Shown: positions 44,756 to 54,090, counted from the first letter of the stretch. The stretch: DNA of 64,000 bases from Pseudomonas fragi (GCF_900105835.1 NZ_LT629783.1:1116001-1180000), one strand, 5' to 3'. Made by a program: numbers and translations. The notes: generated by a model from the sequence alone, not told the origin.

Positions 44756-45628
44756 TCAAGCCGGGAACTGGATGTTTTCAAACTGCGCCATCGTCGTGTC
44801 GAAGGCCCTTTTGGCCGCAACGTCCAACGGCAGCTTGCGCAACTGGGCACTGATCAGTTCCACGCCCCACGGCCCGCGATAACCGACATTGACAACCTGC
44901 TGGATAAACGCGGGAACATCCAGATCCCCTTCGCCGCATAACTTGCGATGATGGGTCGAGTCATTGAGCAATGACTCGACAATGGCGTGGCTGGCATCGT
45001 CCAGCTCGATGGACTTGATCAGCTCCAGCGGCAACTTGGCGATTTCGTCAAAATTCATGCCGCCGCGCGCTACATGCCAGGTGTCGACGAGCAAGCCACC
45101 GTTGGGGCGCACGCCCTCGGTAACGGCCTTGGCGCGATCAATGGTGTTGACGCTGGAGAACGGTAAAAACTCGATCACCACGTTGACGCCACAAGGCCTG
45201 GCCCGGTCGCACAGGACGGCGAACGCATCGCGCATGCGCGGTATATCGGGCGGGCCCTCTTCAAACAAACCACCGGCGACCTTCAAGCTGCGCGCGCCCA
45301 GTTCGCCAGCAATCTCCAGCAGCTCATCGCGAACCTTGTCCGAGGCCGCACGCAGCGGGCCATCGAGGTGCCAATCGGTCAGAAACTCGACTTCAAGATG
45401 CTTGATACCGTTATCCTGGAAGATACTGCGTACCGTGGGCAGCCCCAGTTTGGCGACGTTATGTACCAGGTCGGCGTGCACCAGGCCCATGCCGCGCCAG
45501 CCGGTCCGGGCGGCCGCTTCGGCGCGCGACTGCAGGGAAAAAGGGCTGATCTCGCTGGGCGCGCCCGGGTAGGTATCACCCGCGAGGGTCCAATAAGCAG
45601 CAAGCAATTCAACAGATTTGTCGGGCAT
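44756..45628 (-). CDS. TIM-barrel sugar isomerase/epimerase family (AP-endonuclease 2 fold)
   Basis: A 290-aa protein of the xylose-isomerase-like family that also holds inosose dehydratase IolE and the C-deglycosidase subunits. It shows RAEAAARTGWRGMGLVHADL, LEVEFLTDWHL, VVIEFLPFS and LLVDTWHVARGG with acidic and His metal ligands. ATG 45628 and GTG 45637 are both possible, and neither has a clear ribosome site. Next to IolG it may dehydrate the keto-cyclitol, or isomerise or cleave a keto-glycoside. Confidence 0.78.
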   Translation of the reverse strand: MPDKSVELLAAYWTLAGDTYPGAPSEISPFSLQSRAEAAARTGWRGMGLVHADLVHNVAKLGLPTVRSIFQDNGIKHLEVEFLTDWHLDGPLRAASDKVRDELLEIAGELGARSLKVAGGLFEEGPPDIPRMRDAFAVLCDRARPCGVNVVIEFLPFSSVNTIDRAKAVTEGVRPNGGLLVDTWHVARGGMNFDEIAKLPLELIKSIELDDASHAIVESLLNDSTHHRKLCGEGDLDVPAFIQQVVNVGYRGPWGVELISAQLRKLPLDVAAKRAFDTTMAQFENIQFPA

Positions 45629-45671
45629 GACGATCACTTTTGTGAGGTGTTTAAAACGAAAGGCCGCTGTC

Positions 45672-46568
45672 TCAGGCCGGGCTCAGGACAAAGTCCCAGT
45701 TGACGGCCAGAAAGGGGACTTGCAGGTCATAACGCCGGGCTGTGGCCTGGTCGGTTTGGCGGGTGAACTCGGCGATCAATTCTTTTTTCACGCCAAATAC
45801 CGTGTCTTCATGCAAGTACGGGCAATCGGGGGTGAAGATATGGGTGATAACCTGATCGAAGCCCGGCGCCGTGACGATAAAGTGCAAGTGCGCGGCGCGG
45901 TGGGGATGACGCCCCAGCTCGCCCAGCAACTGGCCCACCGGGCCATCGGCCGGGATCGGGTAATGCCGTGGCTTGACCGTGCGAAAGGCGTAGAAGCCAT
46001 CGACGTCAGAGGTGAACAGGCCGCGCAGGTTGTAATCTGGCTGTACGCCTTTTTGCTGCACGTCATAGAAGCCGTCGTCGTTGGTTTGCCAGATATCCAG
46101 GGTTGCCCCGGCAATCGGATTGCCTTGGGTATCAAGCACCCGACCGCTGACCAGGGTCGGCTCGCCCTTGCCGTCCAGGCAAATATTGGCGCCGTTCTCA
46201 TAGCGGGGCGCATCGGCCACATAGAACGGTCCCAGAATGGTGTTCGGGGTCGCCCCCTTGGGGCGTCGGTGGTTGATGGCATCCACCAGCATGGTGGCCC
46301 CCAGCACGTCCGACAACAGGATGTATTCCTGGCGCCAGTCCGTGCACATTTGCCCGGTGCGGGTCAGGAACTCGATGGCCCGCAACCATTCGTCGTGGCT
46401 GGGTTCGATTTCCTTGATCGCGGCATGCAGGTGCCGGGTCAGCACTGCCATCACCTCACGCAAACGCGGGTTGGCCTGGTCGCTGATCCGGGCATTGACG
46501 ATGTCGGCCGAGCGTTCTTCTTCGAAGAGCCCGCCTACCGGGATCTGGTTATCCGAGTACACAGTCAT
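45672..46568 (-). CDS. Hydroxyquinol 1,2-dioxygenase (intradiol)
   Basis: A 298-aa intradiol dioxygenase. ATG 46568 follows AAGGA; the longer frame to 46655 overlaps the MFS gene end. It has the N-terminal helical dimer domain (about 1-105) and all four Fe(III) ligands: Tyr168 (GFYDV), Tyr203 (RHYPIP), His227 and His229 (AAHLHF). With maleylacetate reductase in the same locus (50672), hydroxyquinol is the best substrate, giving maleylacetate. Catechol or a substituted catechol is the alternative. Confidence 0.85.
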   Translation of the reverse strand: MTVYSDNQIPVGGLFEEERSADIVNARISDQANPRLREVMAVLTRHLHAAIKEIEPSHDEWLRAIEFLTRTGQMCTDWRQEYILLSDVLGATMLVDAINHRRPKGATPNTILGPFYVADAPRYENGANICLDGKGEPTLVSGRVLDTQGNPIAGATLDIWQTNDDGFYDVQQKGVQPDYNLRGLFTSDVDGFYAFRTVKPRHYPIPADGPVGQLLGELGRHPHRAAHLHFIVTAPGFDQVITHIFTPDCPYLHEDTVFGVKKELIAEFTRQTDQATARRYDLQVPFLAVNWDFVLSPA

Positions 46569-46623
46569 GGCGTGATGTCCTTGTTTATTATTGTTGAAGT
46601 CGGGTGCAGCACTGGCTGTCAGC

Positions 46624-48063
46624 TCAGTAGAGGTTGGCGCTGGCTTCGCCCGCACGCCATCTGCGCCCGCTGAGACGCTGCTGCATATGCTGTTCGATCT
46701 GCTCCAGGGTCATGCCCTTGGTCTCGGGAAGCCACAGGGTGCAAAAGATGATCGAGCCGATATTGATCAGCGCAAAGAGGAAGAACGTCATGCCGCCCAT
46801 CTCGCTCAGCAACACAGGGAACAGGAAGGCGACGATGGCGTTGAACACCCAGAACAGACTGACTGCAATCCCGTTCATCAGGCCCCGGACATGGTTGGGG
46901 AACAGCTCTGACATCAGTAGCCAGTAGACCGGGCCGATGCACATCTGCATAAAAAACAGAAACACCAGCACCCCGGACAAAGCCATGTAGCTCTGCAGCA
47001 GCGAGTGCGGCATGAAGTTGATCACTACGCCGAGGAAGATTTGCGCCAGCACCACCACAATCAGCCCCATGAGCAGCATCGAGCGCCGCCCCATGCGATT
47101 GATCAGCCACATGCCAATCAAGGCCGCGATCACCGAGACCACACCATTGCCGATGGTGGCCACCAGGGCTGCGTGGGTGCCCATGCCGGTTTCCTTGAGA
47201 ATCATCGGGGTGAAATACACAAAGGCATTGACCCCGGTGAACTGCAGGACAAACCCCAAGGCAATACCGATGCCCAGCAGCTTGAGCAGCCACGGCTCCT
47301 TCAGTGCGCTCAAGCCAGTGCCTTGGCGTTGTTCCTTGACACATTGCTCGACGATTTCTGTCAGCTCGCTGTTCACCTCGGCCTGCGTATCGCGGATACC
47401 TGCGAGGATAGTTCTGGCCTCATCAACCCGGCCTTTACCCACCAGCCAGCGCGGCGATGCAGGTACCAATTTCATGCCGACATACAGCAGCACGGCCGGG
47501 ATCAGCGAGATGGCCAGCATAAAGCGCCAGGTTAACGGGCTGTCGAACAAGTGCGCCAAACTGGCACTGGCGATATAGGCCAGGCATTGCCCGGAAACGA
47601 TCATGACCTCGCTCTGACACACCAGCCGCCCGCGATGACGTGGTGCCGCCAGCTCGGCGATCAGCACAGGTACAGTAGAAGACGCACCGCCGACGGCAAT
47701 GCCGAGGATAAAACGGGTGGCAACCATGGCCCACAGCGTCGGCGCGACGGCGGTGCCCAGCGCTCCCAGTGCAAACAACACCGCCAGCGCCTTGAGCACG
47801 CCCAAGCGGCCATAGCGATCGGACAAATGCCCGGCAAACAAGGCGCCAAAGGCCCCGCCAAAAATCAGCGCCGATGCCACCAGCCCCTCAGAGACAGGGT
47901 TCAACCCCAAACCGCCCTGGCTGGCATCGAGCGCCATAAATGGCAACGCGCCGGAGATCACGCCGGTGTCATAACCAAATGCCAGCGAGCCCATGGTCGT
48001 GATGGCGGCGATGCGCCAAAGAATTTTCGACGACGCACTCGCCGTGGTTGGGTGATTCGACAT
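46624..48063 (-). CDS. MFS sugar/polyol:proton symporter
   Basis: A 479-aa MFS protein of the sugar-porter family: TTMGSLAFGYDTGVISGALPF in helix 1, GHLSDRYGRLGVLKA, the PVLIAELAAPRHRGRLV loop, QFTGVNAFVYF in helix 7 and LWLPETKGMTLEQIE at the end. ATG 48063 follows AAAGG. Inositol and pentose carriers (IolT, XylE, AraE) share this pattern. It is the first gene of the leftward operon and gives a second uptake route besides the ABC importer. Confidence 0.88.
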   Translation of the reverse strand: MSNHPTTASASSKILWRIAAITTMGSLAFGYDTGVISGALPFMALDASQGGLGLNPVSEGLVASALIFGGAFGALFAGHLSDRYGRLGVLKALAVLFALGALGTAVAPTLWAMVATRFILGIAVGGASSTVPVLIAELAAPRHRGRLVCQSEVMIVSGQCLAYIASASLAHLFDSPLTWRFMLAISLIPAVLLYVGMKLVPASPRWLVGKGRVDEARTILAGIRDTQAEVNSELTEIVEQCVKEQRQGTGLSALKEPWLLKLLGIGIALGFVLQFTGVNAFVYFTPMILKETGMGTHAALVATIGNGVVSVIAALIGMWLINRMGRRSMLLMGLIVVVLAQIFLGVVINFMPHSLLQSYMALSGVLVFLFFMQMCIGPVYWLLMSELFPNHVRGLMNGIAVSLFWVFNAIVAFLFPVLLSEMGGMTFFLFALINIGSIIFCTLWLPETKGMTLEQIEQHMQQRLSGRRWRAGEASANLY

Positions 48064-48290
48064 GAGGTCAACCTTTATTGAATTTATGTGTTCGCTCAGT
48101 GGGGGTGAGACTACTGCGATTGAATCGGAAAACAAATGCGCGATCGGCAAATGTGTTTTCCACCTGGTGGAAAACTGAAGATCACGATCACGGGTGGGCA
48201 CTGTCGAATGCAGTGCCTTGAAAGGGGTCCGGCGCTTATGCAAGTTCGTCTGAACAAACAGCCGTCAGCGCCGCGCAGCGGATAACGGCA

Positions 48291-49205
48291 TTAACGCGTC
48301 CAGTAACGCTCATGTTCATGTTTCTTGAAGTCGGCCAACAGGAACTCGATAAACACTCGCAACTTGGCCGGCATATACCGACGACTTTGGAACGCCATGT
48401 TAATGGTCAGCCTGGGCAAGTCCCAATCGTCCAGAACCGGAATCAAACGCCCCGCCACCAGATCGGCATTAATGATGTATTTGGGTTGCACCAGAATCCC
48501 CCCGCCCGCCAGTGCCGCAGCCCGCACGATTTGCCCATCGTTGGTTTCCATGATGGGCTCGGCTTTGAACGCCACTTCGTCCTTGCCTTGGGTGAAGCGC
48601 ATGACACGAGGCTGATTGGCGTGGCTATAGATCAACAGGTCGTGGCGGGCCAGGTCGTCAATGGTTTTAGGCGTGCCCATGCGCTGCAGGTAACCGGGCG
48701 ATGCGGCAAGTACGCGGCGCGTCTCGGCCAGGCGGCGGATGGTGATATTGGAATCGGGCTCGTACTCCTTGGTTCGGATGGCCAGATCAATATCGCTGTC
48801 GATGATGTCGAAGTAGCGGTTTTCCCCCAGCACCTTCAGGGTGATGTGCGGGTACATTTTGCGAAAGGCCGGAATCAGCGGTGCAATATGCAACATGCAA
48901 AACGAAATCGACGCGGTCACCGTCAGCGTGCCCACTGGCTGTACCAGCGACTCGTTGAGCGATGCCTCGGCCTCCTTCAACTCGCCCAGCAGACTTTTGC
49001 AGCTGCCGTAGAACTGATGGCCCAGATTGGTCAGGGCCAGACGTCGGGTGTTGCGGTCGATCAAACGAACATTGAGACGCTGCTCCAGAGCCACCAGATG
49101 CCGGCTGGCTGCCGCATTGGACAAACCCAGCAGTTCGGCTGCTTTGGTCAAGGTCCCCACTTCAGCTGTTAATACAAAAAGTTCAAGTTCGGTCAGTCGA
49201 TCCAA
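48291..49205 (-). CDS. LysR-family transcriptional regulator
   Basis: A 304-aa LysR protein with an N-terminal winged HTH (LTKAAELLGLSNAAASRHLVALEQRL) and a periplasmic-binding-like effector domain from about residue 90. It is transcribed in the same direction as the catabolic operon and away from the divergent genes at 49375, so it probably controls both. A symmetrical sequence just upstream (49226-49239) is a likely binding site. Confidence 0.9.
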   Translation of the reverse strand: MDRLTELELFVLTAEVGTLTKAAELLGLSNAAASRHLVALEQRLNVRLIDRNTRRLALTNLGHQFYGSCKSLLGELKEAEASLNESLVQPVGTLTVTASISFCMLHIAPLIPAFRKMYPHITLKVLGENRYFDIIDSDIDLAIRTKEYEPDSNITIRRLAETRRVLAASPGYLQRMGTPKTIDDLARHDLLIYSHANQPRVMRFTQGKDEVAFKAEPIMETNDGQIVRAAALAGGGILVQPKYIINADLVAGRLIPVLDDWDLPRLTINMAFQSRRYMPAKLRVFIEFLLADFKKHEHERYWTR

Positions 49206-49225
49206 GGCGTACTCCTTTTTTATTC

Positions 49226-49239
49226 TTTCATATATGAAA
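49226..49239. promoter_or_regulatory. Palindrome TTTCATATATGAAA in the LysR divergent region
   Basis: A perfect 14-bp dyad 21 bp upstream of the LysR start, within the 169-bp gap to the gene at 49375. It contains the T-N11-A pattern expected of LysR sites. Confidence 0.55.
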
Positions 49240-49374
49240 TAAAGAATTCCATATACGGCCTTTTCTTACATTCTGCGGAACTATAACGTGCGGCGCTATG
49301 GCAGAGAAGCCAATCCGCCGCCATTACTTGAGATGGCCAGGCAACTACAGAGCGCACATAGTCTGGGAGTCAAC

Positions 49375-50208
49375 ATGCGCAACTTGGACGAAATGACCAT
49401 CACCCAAGCCGTGCTGGCCAATAACAGCGCTATCGGCGACACCCGTTTGTGCGAAATCATGACCAGCCTGGTGCAAAACCTGCACGCCTTTGCCCGCGAT
49501 ACCAAACTGACAGAAACGGAATGGCAACGCGGCATCGACTTTCTTGCCCAGACCGGTGCAGCCAACACGCCACAGCGCCAGCACTTTGCACTGTTGTCAC
49601 ATGTGCTTGGGCTTTCCACCCTGGTGCTTGCGCAAAATGACCGCAAGCCTGCAGGTTGCACCGAGACGGCGGCGTTCCATGCGCCATCGGCACAACCCGT
49701 CCTGCACCTCAATCCAGGCGCTGATCTGAGTGCCGGTGCCGCGCCCCCGAAAGGCTATGTGCGCGGTGCCGTGCTGGATACCAGGGGCAACGCCATCCCC
49801 CATGCCACGCTGGAAGTCCAGCCTGGCTGCACCCATGCGACCCGCCACATCGAGCGGGCCCTGCTGCAAGCCGATGAACAGGGGCGCTATCACTTTTGTA
49901 CCTCCCTGCCGGACAACCCGCGCATTCTTCCTGATGGCCCTGCAGGCCAGTTGCTTGCCGCGTTGAACCGACCGGACAGGCGCCCTGCGCACCTTGAGTT
50001 CACCGTGCAGGCTCGCGGTTATCAGCGGCTGACCACCCAGGTGTTTCGCCAGGACGACCCTTGCCTGGATTCGGACCCGTTATTTGGCGTGCGCTCCTCA
50101 CTTATTACGCAGTGGCAACGCCACCCGGGCGGTATGACCCCTGCAGGCACGTTCAGCAATGAACCGTTTTACACCCTGGCCTTCGATTTCGTTCTGGCGA
50201 ACGAGTAG
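49375..50208 (+). CDS. Intradiol-dioxygenase paralogue lacking iron ligands (probable pseudoenzyme)
   Basis: A 277-aa protein; ATG 49375 follows GGAG, and the longer frame to 49288 is less likely. It aligns over its full length with the active enzyme at 45672: N-terminal helical domain, DTRGNAIPHATLE, DGPAGQLLAALNRP and DRRPAHLEF. Of the four Fe ligands, Tyr168 corresponds to Arg157, Tyr203 to Pro182 (no Tyr nearby) and His229 to Glu208; only His206 remains. The frame is intact over 277 codons, so it is not simply decaying. It may be a regulatory or structural partner, or may have a new activity. Confidence 0.8.
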   Translation: MRNLDEMTITQAVLANNSAIGDTRLCEIMTSLVQNLHAFARDTKLTETEWQRGIDFLAQTGAANTPQRQHFALLSHVLGLSTLVLAQNDRKPAGCTETAAFHAPSAQPVLHLNPGADLSAGAAPPKGYVRGAVLDTRGNAIPHATLEVQPGCTHATRHIERALLQADEQGRYHFCTSLPDNPRILPDGPAGQLLAALNRPDRRPAHLEFTVQARGYQRLTTQVFRQDDPCLDSDPLFGVRSSLITQWQRHPGGMTPAGTFSNEPFYTLAFDFVLANE

Positions 50209-50247
50209 GCCGCATCACTGCACTGTTATCTACCCGCCGAGGTCAGC

Positions 50248-50697
50248 ATGAACAGCGATTCAGCCACTACCGCCTTGATTGCGTCATTGGAAAACCAGCG
50301 CTATCAGGCGATGCAGCAGGGCGACCTTGACAGCTTCAAGCGCCTGGCCCACCCCGAGTTGGTCTATGTGCACTCCAATGGCGTGCAAGACGATCTCAGC
50401 CGTTACCTGCACAAGTGCCATAACGGGCTTTACCACTATCACCGCATCGATCACGCCGTGCATGACGTGCGCGTGTACGGCGATATCGCATTGGCCTTTG
50501 GGCACATGTCGGCCGATATCGTGTCCCACGGCGTGGCCAAGAGCCTCAACAACCAAACACTGAGCGTCTGGACCAAAACGGGAGAGCGCTGGCAACTGTT
50601 GGCCTATCAGCCCACCCCGGTCGCCCAGCGCCCTGCCCCATCCCCGCCCGCTACCTCTGGAGACCTGCCTTATGTCAACGCCCCCATTCATCTATAA
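50248..50697 (+). CDS. NTF2-like/SnoaL-fold protein
   Basis: A 149-aa DUF4440-type cone-fold protein (LENQRYQAMQQGDLDSFKRLAHPELVYVHSNG, TLSVWTKTGERWQLLAYQPTPV). Members act as small isomerases, dehydratases or binding proteins. Its last 26 nt overlap the maleylacetate reductase start, so the two are coupled. A role in handling an unstable ring intermediate is possible but not shown. Confidence 0.8.
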   Translation: MNSDSATTALIASLENQRYQAMQQGDLDSFKRLAHPELVYVHSNGVQDDLSRYLHKCHNGLYHYHRIDHAVHDVRVYGDIALAFGHMSADIVSHGVAKSLNNQTLSVWTKTGERWQLLAYQPTPVAQRPAPSPPATSGDLPYVNAPIHL

Positions 50698-51739
50698 CGG
50701 CCAGCCGTCACGCGTCATATTTGGCCAGGGTTCACTGCAACAACTGGAGGCGGAAATCGATCGGCTAGGCGCCAGGCGAGCTCTGGTTCTCTGCACGGCG
50801 GAACAACATGCCCAGGCCGAACAGGTGGTGAACTTGCTCGGTAGCCGGGCAGCCGGCATCTTCGACAAGGCGGTGATGCACGTTCCTGTCGAAACGGCAC
50901 AGCAAGCCCGGGAAGTGGCCCGCAAACTGGGAGCCGACTGCGCCGTGGCCATCGGGGGTGGCTCTACAACCGGGCTGGGCAAGGCCATTGCAATGGACTC
51001 GGGCCTGCCGATCCTCGCCATACCGACGACCTACGCCGGTTCCGAGATGACGCCCGTTTTCGGCCTTACCGAAAATGGCCTCAAACGCACCGGCAAAGAT
51101 CCTCGGGTACTGCCAAAAACCGTGATTTACGACCCCCAACTCACGGTCAGCCTGCCTGTCGAGATGTCGATCACCAGCGGCATGAATGCCATCGCCCACG
51201 CAGCCGAAGGCCTGTATGCCCAAGATGGCAACCCGGTGATGTCATTGATGGCTGAAGAAGGTATTCGGGCCCTGGCCGAAGGCATGAAGGTCATCCGTCA
51301 CAACCCGGCCGATCTTAATGCACGGGGGGACTGCCTGTATGGCGCCTGGTTGTGCGGCACGGTTTTGGGCAACGTGGGCATGGCGTTGCATCACAAGCTT
51401 TGCCATACCCTGGGCGGCAGCTTCAATCTTCCCCACGCCCAGACCCACACCATCGTGCTACCACACGCCATTGCCTACAACCAGTCGGCGGCACCTGGCC
51501 TGTCACGCATCTGCCGGGCATTGAACGTCAAGGATTGCAGCCCTGCGGCGGCCTTGTTTGACCTGTCCAGCTCACTGGGTGCGCCCACCCGGCTCAAGGA
51601 CCTGGGCCTGAGCGAGGCCGATCTGGACCGTGCCACAGATATTGCCCTGTCCAACCCGTACTGGAACCCGCGCCCGATCGAAGCAAAGGCCATTCGACAA
51701 CTGCTCCAGGACGCCTACGAAGGTGTGCGCCCCCGATAA
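50672..51739 (+). CDS. Maleylacetate reductase
   Basis: A 355-aa iron-type alcohol dehydrogenase fold: NAD site AVAIGGGSTTGLGKAIA, PTTYAGSEMTPVFG, the metal region GMNAIAHAAEGLYA and HHKLCHTLGGSFNLPHAQTH. The TYAGSEMT and HHKLCH motifs are those of maleylacetate reductases. It reduces maleylacetate, the hydroxyquinol ring-cleavage product, to 3-oxoadipate. It completes the pathway begun by the dioxygenase at 45672 although transcribed from the opposite strand. Confidence 0.92.
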   Translation: MSTPPFIYNGQPSRVIFGQGSLQQLEAEIDRLGARRALVLCTAEQHAQAEQVVNLLGSRAAGIFDKAVMHVPVETAQQAREVARKLGADCAVAIGGGSTTGLGKAIAMDSGLPILAIPTTYAGSEMTPVFGLTENGLKRTGKDPRVLPKTVIYDPQLTVSLPVEMSITSGMNAIAHAAEGLYAQDGNPVMSLMAEEGIRALAEGMKVIRHNPADLNARGDCLYGAWLCGTVLGNVGMALHHKLCHTLGGSFNLPHAQTHTIVLPHAIAYNQSAAPGLSRICRALNVKDCSPAAALFDLSSSLGAPTRLKDLGLSEADLDRATDIALSNPYWNPRPIEAKAIRQLLQDAYEGVRPR

Positions 51740-51773
51740 CCCCGCAGGCAAGCACTTGCCTGCTGCCCTGCAA

Positions 51774-51806
51774 AAGCCCCCCTGCCCGCTTGGGCAGGGG
51801 GGCCTT
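51774..51806. terminator. Bidirectional terminator
   Basis: GCCCCCCTGCCC and GGGCAGGGGGGC form a 12-bp stem around GCTT, with AAAA on the left and CTTTG on the right. It separates the convergent reductase and binding-protein genes. Confidence 0.85.
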
Positions 51807-51826
51807 TGCGTGACAGCTGATGCCGC

Positions 51827-53428
51827 CTACTTGTCCAGGCTGACCCCGTAGAACGGCGTCAGCCCAAAAGGGCTGATCTTGAAGTCGGTCACTTCCTTGC
51901 GCATGGGCTGGAACACCGTCGAGTTGGCAATGGGGGTGATAGGCACCTGTTCCTTGAGGATTTTCTGTGCCTGTTGATACCACTGGATGCGTTGCTCACG
52001 GTCGTTGCTGACCTTGGCCTGCTGCACCAGTTTGTCGTACTGCGGGTTACACCATTTGGCGTAATTGCTGCCCTTGACCGCTGCACAACTGTAGAGCACG
52101 CCGAGCCAGTTATCCGGGTCGCCGTTGTCGCCCGTCCAGCCGTAAATCATCACATCGTGCTCGCCATTTTTCGCGCGCTTGATGTACTCGCCCCATTCGT
52201 AGCTGACAATATTGGCCTTGATCCCTACCTTGGCCCAATCCTGCTGGATGATTTGTGCCGACATGCGCGCATTCGGGTTGGAAGCGCGTTGCACGGTCAT
52301 CGCCCACAGGTTGATGGTGGTGCCCGGGGCAACCCCGGCTTCTTTTAACAGCGCCCGGGCCTTGACCGGGTCGTAGGGGGCATCCTTGATGGTCGGGTCA
52401 TACGACCATTGCGCCGGCGGCAAGGCGTTCTGCGCCAATTGCCCGGCGCTCTGGTACACAGCCTTGATGATCGCCGGCTTGTCGATGGCCATGTCCAGGG
52501 CCTGGCGCACCTTGAGCTGGTCCAGCGGAGCATGTGTCACGTTGTAGGCCAGAAAGCCCAGGTTGAACCCGGGTTGTTGTAGCACCCGCAGGTTGGGATC
52601 CTGCTTCATCACTTCGATATCCGCGGGCCGCGGGTAGCCGCTGACCTGGCACTCCCCGGCCTTGAGTTTCTGCAAGCGCGAGGCCGCGTCCGGGGTAATG
52701 GCGAAGACCAGGTTGTCGAGTTTTACATCCTCGGGCTTCCAATACTGTTTGTTGCCGACATAGCGGATCTGCGAGTCCTTCTGATAACGCTTGAACACAA
52801 ACGGCCCGGTGCCCACCGGTTTCTGGTTGATCTCTTCGGCCTTGCCTTGCTTGAGCAATTGCGCCGCGTATTCGGCCGATTGCACCGAGGCGAAACTCAT
52901 GGCCAGGTTTTGTACAAATGATGAATCGACGTTGTTGAGGTTGAAACGCACGGTGTGGTCGTCGATTTTGTCGACGCTCTTGATCGTGGTGTTCAGGCCC
53001 ATATCGGTGAAATAGGGCGACTCGGAGGGGTAAGCCTTGCGAAACGGGCTCTCGGCATCCAGCAGGCGAGTGAAAGTGAACAGCACGTCATCTGCGTTGA
53101 AATCCCGGGTCGGGGTGAAGAAATCAGTGGTATGAAACTTGACGCCCTCCCGCAGGTGGAAGGTATAGGCCAGGCCGTCTTTGGAGACATCCCAGCGGGT
53201 GGCCAGGCCGGGTTCGACTTCGGTACCACCGCGCTTGAACTGGGTCAGGCGGTTGAACACGGTTTCGGCGGAAGCATCAAAATCGGTGCCGCTGGTGTAT
53301 TGGCTGGGGTCGAAGCCGGCCGGGCTGGCCTCGGAACAGTAGACCAGCGTGCTGGCGGCATGGGCAATAGGCATAAACGCCAGGAGGCCAGCGGCAAGGA
53401 GGAGCGGTTTGAAGGCGATTCTGTCCAT
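51827..53428 (-). CDS. Dipeptide-type ABC substrate-binding protein (DppA family)
   Basis: A 533-aa periplasmic binding protein: signal peptide ending ...AHA-AS, then LVYCSEASPAGFDPSQYTSGTDFDASAETVFNRL, GLAYTFHLREGVKFH, PVGTGPFVFKRYQKDSQIRY and YGWTGDNGDPDNWLGVLYSC, all typical of SBP family 5 DppA proteins. No permease or ATPase genes are beside it, so it must use a transporter encoded elsewhere, as extra DppA-like proteins in Pseudomonas do. Confidence 0.9.
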   Translation of the reverse strand: MDRIAFKPLLLAAGLLAFMPIAHAASTLVYCSEASPAGFDPSQYTSGTDFDASAETVFNRLTQFKRGGTEVEPGLATRWDVSKDGLAYTFHLREGVKFHTTDFFTPTRDFNADDVLFTFTRLLDAESPFRKAYPSESPYFTDMGLNTTIKSVDKIDDHTVRFNLNNVDSSFVQNLAMSFASVQSAEYAAQLLKQGKAEEINQKPVGTGPFVFKRYQKDSQIRYVGNKQYWKPEDVKLDNLVFAITPDAASRLQKLKAGECQVSGYPRPADIEVMKQDPNLRVLQQPGFNLGFLAYNVTHAPLDQLKVRQALDMAIDKPAIIKAVYQSAGQLAQNALPPAQWSYDPTIKDAPYDPVKARALLKEAGVAPGTTINLWAMTVQRASNPNARMSAQIIQQDWAKVGIKANIVSYEWGEYIKRAKNGEHDVMIYGWTGDNGDPDNWLGVLYSCAAVKGSNYAKWCNPQYDKLVQQAKVSNDREQRIQWYQQAQKILKEQVPITPIANSTVFQPMRKEVTDFKISPFGLTPFYGVSLDK

Positions 53429-53787
53429 GGAGACCCCAAAAATGGCAGGTGTAGAAGCAGCGGCACAAACGCCAGCGGCGCCCGGCGAGAGTACCGCCGT
53501 GGCGGCGTATCAGTCGAGTGGCGCGTGCGCCTGCAGGGTTTCCAGGTCACTGCATGAGGCCAACACCTGGAACAAAATCTCGGCAGCCGTATCTTCGGCG
53601 TCCATTCGATTGTTCAGTTACCGCTGAACGTGCTTGAGAAGCCATCGATGATGATGCCGATTGCGCCTTCCAGCTAACTGCGAGGATCTCCCCGCTCCTG
53701 CATGGACACGATGATTTCAGGTAGTAACTATCTAACTCCACTCACTCACAACCTGCCCCTACATTTTCAGCCAATTTCCAAAAACCT
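53429..53787. other. Intergenic stretch with possible gene debris
   Basis: No convincing gene. On the minus strand around 53628-53685 a short frame reads LEGAIGIIIDGFSSTFSGN before a stop, which looks like a regulator C-terminus, but it is too short to name. The stretch leads into the amine-oxidase stump and may be the scar of a deletion. Confidence 0.35.
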
Positions 53788-54090
53788 GTGCATCGTAGGA
53801 GCGTGAACCGTGACGATTGGATCACCGACAAAAATGCCCTGGGATGCGCCAAGCTGTATCGCGCAGGCACCTATTACGAAGCGGTTAGCTTGATGAAGTA
53901 CAACCGCGACTATGCCCATGTCTCAGGCCTGTATTTATCCGGAGAGTCGTTTTCCGTCGATGCGGGCTGGACCGAGCCTTGTTTGCGTGGCGCGATCGAT
54001 GCCGTCATCCACCTGTGCCATACCACGCACGCACAATTCAACGGAGGCTTTACGCTGGCTGACTATCCGGCGTACCAGGCACGCCCCTAA
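53788..54090 (+). pseudogene. C-terminal stump of a flavin amine oxidase / amino-acid 2-monooxygenase
   Basis: The frame of 100 codons reads ITDKNALGCAKLYRAGTYYE, then LYLSGESFSVDAGWTEPCLR and GAIDAVIHLCHTTHAQFNGGF. GES-SVDAGWTE-GAIDAVIH is the FAD-binding end of the flavin monoamine-oxidase family that includes phenylalanine and tryptophan 2-monooxygenases. The first 400 or so residues, with the main FAD domain, are absent. The next intact gene encodes an amidase of the kind that hydrolyses the amide such enzymes make, so a two-gene pathway has lost its first enzyme. Confidence 0.7.

Noticed and set aside
53600..53700. Possible regulator C-terminus on the minus strand (LEGAIGIIIDGFSSTFSGN)
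   Set aside because: Only 19 residues before a stop with another stop upstream; too short to call a gene remnant with confidence.
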